Below are positions 1 to 5,224 of a stretch of DNA of 5,651 nucleotides, one piece after another (positions within the stretch are counted from its first letter, which is position 1; each line of letters starts with the position of its first letter). The stretch is from NCBI GenBank assembly GCA_013388565.1, contig JACAEZ010000165.1, positions 1-5,651 on the forward strand, written 5' to 3'. The notes beneath the pieces are model-generated. The model was not told the origin of the DNA and did not search any database. It saw nothing but the letters and a program-made list of their open reading frames with translations. The DNA is from Campylobacterales bacterium. GTDB taxonomy: Bacteria; Campylobacterota; Campylobacteria; Campylobacterales; JACAEZ01. Position numbers and translations under genes: made by a program.

Positions 1-396
1 ACTCAAGATGGTAAAAATATATCAATTGATGAGTTAAAAGGCAAAGTTGTATTGGTTGATTTTTTTGCTACATGGTGTCCACCTTGTAGGGCTGAAATTC
101 CACATTTAGTAAATTTGCAAACAAAATATAAAGATAATTTTTCAATAGTTGCTGTATTGGTTGAAGAGGATAAAAAAGTTGAAGATGTAAAAGATTTTAT
201 AAATGAGTACAAAATTAATTATAGTGTTACAGTTGGTGAGCCTAATTTTGAACTTTCAAAAATGGTAGGTGGTGTTAGAAGTTTGCCATTTATGATAATG
301 TATGATAAAAATGGAAAGTATGTGACTCATTATATAGGTGCAGTACCTGAAGAGATGATAGAATATGACATAAAAAGAGCAATAGAAGGAAAATAG
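1..396 (+). CDS. TlpA/ResA-like thioredoxin-fold protein, 5' partial
   Basis: The reading frame is open from base 1, so the N-terminus (probably a signal peptide or lipoprotein anchor) lies outside the window; 131 residues remain. A TTG at 52 is internal, since the upstream codons (TQDGKNISIDELKGKVVLV) are a normal start of this fold. The active site is W-C-P-P-C at visible residues 25-29 (bases 73-87), followed by the usual R-A-E-I-P, and the cis-proline is in S-L-P-F at visible residue 96. This layout is typical of periplasmic TlpA/ResA thiol-disulfide oxidoreductases, which reduce disulfides in exported proteins or cytochrome c apoproteins. The specific partner cannot be told. The gene ends with tandem TAG TAG stops, 3 nt before ftsY, so the two are almost certainly cotranscribed. 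Family assignment is firm; the exact role and the cellular location are inferred. Confidence 0.9.
   Translation, partial: TQDGKNISIDELKGKVVLVDFFATWCPPCRAEIPHLVNLQTKYKDNFSIVAVLVEEDKKVEDVKDFINEYKINYSVTVGEPNFELSKMVGGVRSLPFMIMYDKNGKYVTHYIGAVPEEMIEYDIKRAIEGK
384..390 (+). promoter_or_regulatory. Ribosome binding site of ftsY
   Basis: AGAAGGA lies 9 nt before the ftsY ATG and inside the last codons of the thioredoxin gene. This supports the ATG at 400 as the start and suggests translational coupling. Confidence 0.7.
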
Positions 397-399
397 TAG

Positions 400-1287
400 A
401 TGTTTGGATTTATAAAAAAAGGGCTTCAAAAAACAATAGATGTTATTAAAAATATCGTTCCAGAAAAGAAAGAGAAAATTGAAAAAAGTGTTATAGAAGA
501 GATACTTATTGAGTGTGATATGGAGTATGATGTTGTTGAAATGGTGCTTAATGATTTGCCAGATGAGATTTCAAGAGATAGATTGTTTAAAGCTTTACAC
601 TCTCTTTTTGCAGAAAAACAGATATTTGATATGACTCAAAAACCGTTTGTGGATTTGATTATTGGTGTAAATGGAGCTGGAAAAACAACAACAATCGCAA
701 AACTTGCCAAAAAAGCAAAAGATGATGGATTAAAAGTTATGCTTGGTGCTGGAGATACATTTAGAGCGGCCGCAATTGAACAACTCAAAAGATGGGCTGA
801 TAAGATAGATGTGCCAATAGTCTATACAAAACAAGGTCATGACCCATCAGCCGTGGCATACGACACTATCGCATCAGCTGTGGCTAGAGGGTATGATAGA
901 GTCATAATCGACACTGCTGGAAGACTTCAAACACAAACAAATCTTTCAAATGAGCTAAAAAAGATAGTAAAAATTTCTAATAAAGCATTAGAAAATGCTC
1001 CTCATCGAAAGATATTAATCCTTGATGGTACACAAGGAAATAGTGCGATACTTCAAGCAAGTGCATTTCATGAGATAGTGGGAGTCGATGGAATAATTAT
1101 TACAAAGCTTGATGGAACAGCAAAAGGTGGAGCTTTATTTAGTATCTCTAGCAGACTGAAACTTCCTATTTTATATGTTGGAGTTGGTGAAAAAGAGAGT
1201 GACTTGATAGAGTTTAGCCCTGAAGAGTTTGTAAATTCGATATTGGATACCATTTATAAAGCGGAAGCTAAAGAAACAAATGAATAG
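400..1287 (+). CDS. ftsY: Signal recognition particle receptor FtsY
   Basis: SRP-family GTPase of 295 residues that docks ribosome-SRP complexes at the inner membrane for co-translational insertion of membrane proteins. The first ~15 residues (MFGFIKKGLQKTI) form an amphipathic membrane-targeting helix. The helical N domain covers roughly residues 20-80 and the NG GTPase domain follows. Visible motifs are the P-loop GVNGAGKTT (89-97), DTFRAAA (119-125), DTAGR (171-175) and TKLDGTAKGG (235-244). The long acidic A domain of E. coli FtsY is absent, as in many compact FtsY proteins. The usual D-x-x-x-G-Q loop reads DGTQGNSA (209-216), with N where Q is usual. The gene starts 3 nt after the thioredoxin gene and ends 12 nt before the DUF433 gene. 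Ffh is excluded because there is no C-terminal M domain. The codons ATA AAA AAA near the start contain an A7 run that is in frame. Confidence 0.97.
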   Translation: MFGFIKKGLQKTIDVIKNIVPEKKEKIEKSVIEEILIECDMEYDVVEMVLNDLPDEISRDRLFKALHSLFAEKQIFDMTQKPFVDLIIGVNGAGKTTTIAKLAKKAKDDGLKVMLGAGDTFRAAAIEQLKRWADKIDVPIVYTKQGHDPSAVAYDTIASAVARGYDRVIIDTAGRLQTQTNLSNELKKIVKISNKALENAPHRKILILDGTQGNSAILQASAFHEIVGVDGIIITKLDGTAKGGALFSISSRLKLPILYVGVGEKESDLIEFSPEEFVNSILDTIYKAEAKETNE

Positions 1288-1292
1288 AAGGA
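1286..1292 (+). promoter_or_regulatory. Ribosome binding site of the DUF433 gene
   Basis: AGAAGGA, identical to the site before ftsY, overlaps the ftsY TAG stop and lies 7 nt before the ATG at 1300. It decides this start. Confidence 0.7.
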
Positions 1293-1299
1293 TTGCTAA

Positions 1300-1539
1300 A
1301 TGAACTGGAAAGATTATATTGTGGTTGATAACAATATTTTACTTGGCAAACCAACAATTAAAAATACAAGACTTAGTGTTGAGTTTATTCTTGGATTGTT
1401 TGCTGCTGGTTGGGATAGAAAAACAATACTTGAAAATTATCCAACACTTTCAAATGAGGCAATTAATGCTGTTTTTTCATTTTCTTTGGAGTGTATGCAA
1501 GATGAAGCATTTTTTAGTATATCAAAGAGTGCTGCTTGA
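1300..1539 (+). CDS. DUF433 family antitoxin-like protein
   Basis: Small protein of 79 residues matching the DUF433 pattern well: an initial I-V-x-D-x-x-I-L-x-G-K-P-x-I-K-x-T-R-L-S-V-E-F-I-L segment (about residues 7-31), then an L-F-A-A-G-W helix, an I-L-E-N-Y-P-x-L-S turn and a final helix. Members are small winged-helix-like DNA-binding proteins often encoded directly upstream of a DUF5615 PIN-like protein, where they are regarded as the antitoxin and probable autorepressor. That arrangement is seen here, as the next gene begins inside this gene's stop codon. The role as antitoxin is inferred from family and neighbour, not shown. The gene sits between ftsY and radA, which are housekeeping genes, and so looks like an inserted cassette. 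By eye its base composition does not differ from the flanks. I see no own promoter; it probably depends on the ftsY transcript. Confidence 0.88.
   Translation: MNWKDYIVVDNNILLGKPTIKNTRLSVEFILGLFAAGWDRKTILENYPTLSNEAINAVFSFSLECMQDEAFFSISKSAA
1524..1529 (+). promoter_or_regulatory. Weak ribosome binding site for the TTG start of the DUF5615 gene
   Basis: AAAGAG lies 6 nt before the TTG at 1536. Together with the TTGA overlap with the DUF433 stop it supports coupled initiation of the toxin gene at a weak start codon. Confidence 0.4.
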
Positions 1540-1888
1540 AATTTTTAGCAAATGAAAATATTCCTTTTAGTGCATTTAAAGAGTTAAAAAAACATTTGAT
1601 ATAAAAAGTGTTAGTTTTGAAAAGAGTGGTATAACAGATATTGAACTATTAAAATGGGCAAATTTAGAAAATAGAGTTATATTGACTTTTGATAGGGATT
1701 ATGGTGAATTGATTTTTAAATATAAATTACCTATTCCAAAAGGTGTAATTTATTTTAGATTTGAACCAAAATACCCAATAGAAGTCGTTGAAATTTTAAA
1801 CTCTATAATTGAAAGTGGTTTAAAAATAGAAGATAGATACAGTGTTGTTGAGAGAGACAAGATACGACAAAGAGAGCTAAATGGCTAA
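1536..1888 (+). pseudogene. DUF5615 PIN-like toxin gene, frameshifted at an A7 run
   Basis: Read from TTG at 1536, the frame gives MKFLANENIPFSAFKELKK and then stops at TAA 1602-1604, a 22-residue peptide. If reading moves to the -1 frame in the A run at 1586-1592, it continues TFDIKSVSFEKSG and runs to TAA 1886-1888, giving 117 residues, the normal size for DUF5615. Both halves carry family hallmarks: the N-terminal M-K-F-L-A-N-E-N-I-P and the central L-T-F-D-R-D-Y-G-E-L-I-F (about residues 50-61), with the acidic residues expected of a PIN-like nuclease centre, and the C-terminal I-R-Q-R-E. The family is thought to act as the RNase-like toxin of a DUF433 pair. The start overlaps the DUF433 stop (TTGA) and the end overlaps the radA start by 8 nt. 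Possible readings are a decayed gene, a one-base sequence error (A8 would restore the frame), or expression through slippage. The TTG at 1682 is internal. Confidence 0.82.
1586..1592 (+). other. A7 homopolymer, A_AAA_AAA slippery heptamer at the frame break
   Basis: In the initial frame the codons are TTA AAA AAA CAT, so the run has the X_XXY_YYZ phase needed for tandem -1 slippage. Moving back one base gives ACA TTT GAT, the conserved frame. A weak AAAGAG lies just upstream (1578-1583). I see no strong stem-loop downstream, so programmed frameshifting is only a possibility. Confidence 0.5.
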
Positions 1889-3218
1889 ACAAAAAACCGT
1901 GTTTGAATGCCAATCATGTGGCTTTAAAAACTCAAAATGGATAGGTAAATGCCCAAATTGTGGTTCATGGGAGAGTTTTGTAGAGCTTAATGAAGAGCAA
2001 GTAAAATTTGAAAAACAATTAACAAATTATGAATCAAAAGCAATTCCAATAACTGATATAAAAGAGGATAATGTAAATCGTTTTAGCTCAAATGATACTG
2101 AATTTGATTTGGTTTTAGGTGGTGGAATAGTACCAGGAAGTTTGACACTTATCGGTGGAAGTCCAGGGGTTGGAAAATCTACACTGCTACTTAAAATATC
2201 TGGAAATTTGGCAAAAAGTGGCAAAAAAATTTTGTATGTAAGCGGTGAAGAGTCAAGTGGGCAGATAAAATTAAGAGCTTTAAGAGTTGATGCAAATCAC
2301 AAAAATTTGTATTTACTAGCAGAGATAAACCTTGAAAAAGTTATTTTTGAGTTTAAAAATGGGCAGTTTGATTGTGTTGTAATCGACTCTATTCAAACAC
2401 TCTATTCTGAAAATGTCTCTTCAGCCCCAGTGAGTGTGTCGCAGGTGCGAGAGATAACATTTGAACTCATGAGACTTGCAAAAGAGTCACTTTGTGCGAT
2501 GTTTATAATAGGGCATATCACAAAAGAAGGCTCAATCGCAGGACCTAGAGTGCTTGAACACATGGTTGATTGTGTGCTTTATTTTGAGGGCGATAGCTCC
2601 AGAGAGATACGAATGCTTCGAGGTTTTAAAAATCGTTTTGGTTCAACTAGCGAAATTGGTATTTTTGAGATGACAGAGGCTGGATTGGTTAGTGCCAAAG
2701 ATATATCTTCAAAATTTTTTAAAAAAGGTATCTCAAAAGCTGGAAGTGCCTTGAGTGTTATCATGGAAGGGAGTAGAGCCTTGATAATCGAGGTTCAAGC
2801 ACTGGTTAGTGACAATAACTATTCGCACCCAAAGAGAGTCGCTACTGGATTTGATTTAAATAGGCTGAATATGATTTTAGCACTGCTAGAAAAAAAGTTG
2901 GAGTTGCCATTTAATCAATATGATGTGTTTATAAATATCAGCGGTGGGCTAAAAATCTCCGAAACTGGGGCAGATTTGGCAGTTGTGGCTGCGATTTTGA
3001 GTTCATTTAGAAATAGAAGCCTAAACAGTGAGTCTATATTTATCGGCGAAATTAGTCTTATTGGCGATATTCGAGAGGTTTATAATTTGGATATTAGACT
3101 CAAAGAGGCTAAAAATCATGGCTTTACAAAAGCGATTATTCCAAAAAAACCATCATCGAATATTGATTTGAAAATTTTTGAAGTCGATGAGGTTTCTAAG
3201 ATTGTGGAGTGGATGTAA
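1881..3218 (+). CDS. radA: DNA repair protein RadA (Sms), branch-migration ATPase
   Basis: Protein of 445 residues, close to the usual length of bacterial RadA (about 450-460). Domains in order: an N-terminal C4 zinc finger (C10, C13, C24, C27; pattern CQSCG...CPNCG), a RecA-like ATPase core with Walker A GGSPGVGKST (92-101) and Walker B CVVIDS (165-170), the RadA-specific KNRFG motif (250-254), and a C-terminal Lon-protease-like domain (about 290-445) containing SGGLKISETGADLAV. RadA unwinds and migrates branches at recombination intermediates alongside RecA. The C-terminal domain is a structural scaffold, not a working protease, in known members. The ATG lies inside the end of the DUF5615 gene, with only a weak AGAGAG (1871-1876) before it, so initiation may rely on ribosomes finishing that gene. 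It is the last gene of the plus-strand operon and converges on the pseudouridine synthase gene. Confidence 0.97.
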   Translation: MAKQKTVFECQSCGFKNSKWIGKCPNCGSWESFVELNEEQVKFEKQLTNYESKAIPITDIKEDNVNRFSSNDTEFDLVLGGGIVPGSLTLIGGSPGVGKSTLLLKISGNLAKSGKKILYVSGEESSGQIKLRALRVDANHKNLYLLAEINLEKVIFEFKNGQFDCVVIDSIQTLYSENVSSAPVSVSQVREITFELMRLAKESLCAMFIIGHITKEGSIAGPRVLEHMVDCVLYFEGDSSREIRMLRGFKNRFGSTSEIGIFEMTEAGLVSAKDISSKFFKKGISKAGSALSVIMEGSRALIIEVQALVSDNNYSHPKRVATGFDLNRLNMILALLEKKLELPFNQYDVFINISGGLKISETGADLAVVAAILSSFRNRSLNSESIFIGEISLIGDIREVYNLDIRLKEAKNHGFTKAIIPKKPSSNIDLKIFEVDEVSKIVEWM

Positions 3219-3230
3219 AATATTTTTTTA

Positions 3231-3271
3231 TAAAATAAAAAGCTTGTTTTTAACCAAAATTTTCTTAAGCT
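3231..3271 (-). terminator. Possible weak AT-rich terminator for the minus-strand operon
   Basis: Read on the minus strand, AGCTT (3271-3267) and AAGCT (3245-3241) can pair around an AT-rich loop that itself contains TTTT-GGTT-AAAA, and TTTTATTTTA follows directly. The 5-bp stem is weak. It lies in the 97-nt gap between convergent radA and the pseudouridine synthase gene, where a terminator is expected. I found no better candidate for radA on the plus strand. Confidence 0.3.
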
Positions 3272-3315
3272 ACATCTTATTCTTCTACTAAAACTTATCT
3301 AACTTTTTATTAGTT

Positions 3316-4062
3316 TTAATGTTCTGTTATATCAAACTCTCTTGATGGCTCACATGTCAAATCATAACTAAATAGCTTCATTTTATAAGAGTGCAACATC
3401 AATCTTTTATACTCTTTGCCACCATATTTAGTATCTCCTAAAATAGGAAATCCGATTGATTTTAAGTGTACTCTTATTTGGTGTGTTCTACCTGTTAAAA
3501 TTTTTGCTTTAACTTTTGTCTTCTTTTGTCCAACTGCCAGTGGTGTAATAACTGTTGTTGCCTCTTTTCCACTTTTAGATATAAAACTTTTGGCACTTTT
3601 ATCTTTTTTTGTCTCTATTGGTGTATCTATTGTAACTTCATCTGGTAAGATATTTGAAACAATCGCTATATACTCTTTTATAACATTTTGTTTTCTAAAC
3701 TCTTCAATAGCTTTTAATCTAAACTCTTCATTTTTTGTTAAAACCAATAATCCACTAGTTTCTCTATCTAATCTATGAAGTAATTTTGCATCTTTATCTT
3801 TAAATAGAGTAAGCAACTCTTCACTGTTGATAAACGGCGGTTTATTTACAGCTATTATAAATTCATCTTCAAAAATAACCGTTGGTTTTTGAAGTTGCTC
3901 TACTCTAAATTTTGTTTTAACTGGATACTCTTCTCTAGCAAGTGTTAATTTTTTATTATTCACATAAACAACACCTCTATCTATCAACTCTTTTGCTTTA
4001 GAGTTTGATATTTTTTCTTGTAAGCTTAATAATTTATAAGCTTTTTCTACTGTTTGGCTCAT
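3316..4062 (-). CDS. RluA-family pseudouridine synthase with N-terminal S4 domain
   Basis: Protein of 248 residues that should isomerise specific uridines in rRNA (or tRNA) to pseudouridine. An S4-like RNA-binding segment covers about residues 8-45 (SNSKAKELIDRGVVYVNNKKL). The catalytic domain has V-N-K-P-P (72-76), the signature HRLDRETSG (96-104) with D99 as the catalytic aspartate, K-E-Y (129-131), and GRTHQIRVHL (191-200) followed by LGDTKYGG (208-215). It is shorter than E. coli RluD or RluC (over 300 residues), so the target site cannot be assigned. Its ATG overlaps the waaA stop as ATGA, and a strong AAAGGAG sits 5 nt upstream within waaA, fixing the start and implying coupled translation. 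A gene of this type follows waaA in other Campylobacterota as far as I recall. Confidence 0.93.
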   Translation of the reverse strand: MSQTVEKAYKLLSLQEKISNSKAKELIDRGVVYVNNKKLTLAREEYPVKTKFRVEQLQKPTVIFEDEFIIAVNKPPFINSEELLTLFKDKDAKLLHRLDRETSGLLVLTKNEEFRLKAIEEFRKQNVIKEYIAIVSNILPDEVTIDTPIETKKDKSAKSFISKSGKEATTVITPLAVGQKKTKVKAKILTGRTHQIRVHLKSIGFPILGDTKYGGKEYKRLMLHSYKMKLFSYDLTCEPSREFDITEH

Positions 4063-5210
4063 GACAACTCCTTTAATATAGGGCTTAAATCAATTTTTTC
4101 TAAAACATTTGATTTTTTAAATTTTTGAATATTACTATTACTCAAAACATCATCTAATTCACTACTTTTTATAATATAATAGTTTTCTACTCTCTCAAAT
4201 GTGCTTTTTTGGTTAAATATATATTCACCAGTGATTATTATTGTGTTAAAAAAAGCTGGTTCCAATGGATTATGACCACCAATTTTTACAAATGAACCAC
4301 CAAGTATAACCATGTCAGTTATTGCATAGATATTTATCAATTCTCCCAAAATATCTACCAATATAATATCAGATAAAAACTCTTTTCTCTCACTAAATTT
4401 TTCAAAAGATAGACTATGTTTGAAACAAAACTCTACACAAAGTTTTTCAACTTTTTCAAATCTTTCTGGATGTCTAGGGACGATAAAAACTCTTTTATCT
4501 TTAAAATCACAATTTTTTAAAGCTTTTAAAAAAAGTTCCTCTTCACCTTCATGAGAACTAGCCAATGTAATTGTAAATTTATCACTTTTTTTAAAATGTT
4601 CAGTTATTTTTATATCTTGAGCTAATTTTATATTACCAATAACTTGAATATTTTTTGCACCAAGTTCTAACAGTCTTGCTTTATCTATTTCACTTTGTGC
4701 AAACACAATATCTATATTTTCAAACACTTTTTTGTAAAAAAATGAAAATTTTTTATATCTACTATACGATTTATCGCTAATTCTAGCATTTAAAAGTATA
4801 GTTTTCATACCTTTTTTCTTTGCTATAAAAAACAGCATATACCAAAGTTCTGCCTCTAAGACAACCAATGTTTTAACACCATCTTTTATCCAAAATGGTA
4901 AAAACAGTTCAAATGGAAGATATTTAACATCAACACTCAATTTTGATGCTTCATTAAAACCAGTTTGTGTGATTGTAGAAATAAGCACATCTTTATTGAT
5001 TGCATGAATGATTGGAGTTATAGATTTTATCTCTCCAAAACTACACCCATGAAACCAAATTTCACACTTTTTTTTAAAAAAACTATTATTTTTTAAAAAA
5101 AACCTAGCTGGAACCGATTTGATGTATTTTGATTTTTTACTAAGAATTAATAAAAAAGGGAGCGTTACAATATATAATAGTAACGCTAAAAAGTAGTAGA
5201 AAGGTAAAAT
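4059..5210 (-). CDS. waaA: 3-deoxy-D-manno-octulosonic acid transferase (Kdo transferase), unusual ATT start
   Basis: Inner-membrane GT-B glycosyltransferase that transfers Kdo from CMP-Kdo to lipid A precursor in lipopolysaccharide synthesis. From the proposed ATT at 5210 the protein has 383 residues, a normal length. Visible parts are an N-terminal membrane anchor (residues 2-23, hydrophobic) followed by a lysine-rich stretch and V-P-A-R-F, then WFHGCSFGE (52-60) with the presumed catalytic Glu at 60, LEAELWY (118-124), GNIK (192-195), PRHPERF (245-251), and LGGSFVKIGGHNPLEPA (303-319) for nucleotide-sugar binding. No ATG, GTG or TTG occurs in frame between the upstream gene's stop and GTG at 4988, which would remove the anchor and the catalytic Glu. 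ATT at 5210 (alternatively ATA at 5213) is therefore chosen, supported by AAAAAGG 7 nt upstream. The gene lies 12 nt after the zinc-ribbon gene and overlaps the pseudouridine synthase gene by 4 nt. The product call is firm; the exact start is uncertain. Confidence 0.92.
   Translation of the reverse strand: MLPFYYFLALLLYIVTLPFLLILSKKSKYIKSVPARFFLKNNSFFKKKCEIWFHGCSFGEIKSITPIIHAINKDVLISTITQTGFNEASKLSVDVKYLPFELFLPFWIKDGVKTLVVLEAELWYMLFFIAKKKGMKTILLNARISDKSYSRYKKFSFFYKKVFENIDIVFAQSEIDKARLLELGAKNIQVIGNIKLAQDIKITEHFKKSDKFTITLASSHEGEEELFLKALKNCDFKDKRVFIVPRHPERFEKVEKLCVEFCFKHSLSFEKFSERKEFLSDIILVDILGELINIYAITDMVILGGSFVKIGGHNPLEPAFFNTIIITGEYIFNQKSTFERVENYYIIKSSELDDVLSNSNIQKFKKSNVLEKIDLSPILKELS
4068..4074 (-). 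promoter_or_regulatory. Ribosome binding site of the pseudouridine synthase gene
   Basis: AAAGGAG on the minus strand, 5 nt before the ATG at 4062 and inside the end of waaA. It is the strongest Shine-Dalgarno match in the window. Confidence 0.75.
5152..5187 (-). repeat. Perfect 8-bp inverted repeat plus T6 within the start of waaA
   Basis: AGCGTTAC (5161-5168) and GTAACGCT (5180-5187) are perfect reverse complements separated by 11 AT-only bases. In the waaA transcript the hairpin is followed by CCC and then six U (5157-5152), resembling an intrinsic terminator or attenuator. It lies within codons 8-20, in the part encoding the membrane anchor. The match is seen directly; any regulatory role is inferred. 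Confidence 0.55.
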
Positions 5211-5217
5211 TATAAAA

Positions 5218-5224
5218 CCTTTTT
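5218..5224 (-). promoter_or_regulatory. Ribosome binding site placing the waaA start
   Basis: AAAAAGG on the minus strand overlaps the TAA stop of the zinc-ribbon gene. It is 7 nt from the ATT at 5210 and 4 nt from the ATA at 5213, so spacing favours the ATT as initiator. Confidence 0.55.

Noticed and set aside
1319..1555. Second plus-strand open frame overlapping the DUF433 gene
   Set aside because: It is the +1 shadow of the DUF433 coding sequence, with no motif; the DUF433 frame has a strong ribosome site and clear family pattern.
1682..1888. Stand-alone 68-residue protein starting at TTG 1682
   Set aside because: The TTG is inside the conserved I-L-T-F-D-R-D motif; the true N-terminal half lies upstream across the A7 run.
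3289..3318. 7-bp inverted repeat TAAAACT...AGTTTTA near the pseudouridine synthase stop codon as a terminator
   Set aside because: The stem is nearly all A/T with a 16-nt loop and no following T-run on either strand; chance is likely at this base composition.
3416..3778. Plus-strand open frame of 120 codons with hydrophobic composition
   Set aside because: It lies wholly antisense to the well-supported pseudouridine synthase gene and has no recognisable motif or ribosome site.
4059..4988. Short form of waaA beginning at GTG 4988
   Set aside because: It would lack the membrane anchor and the catalytic Glu motif that are encoded in frame just upstream, and it has no good ribosome site.
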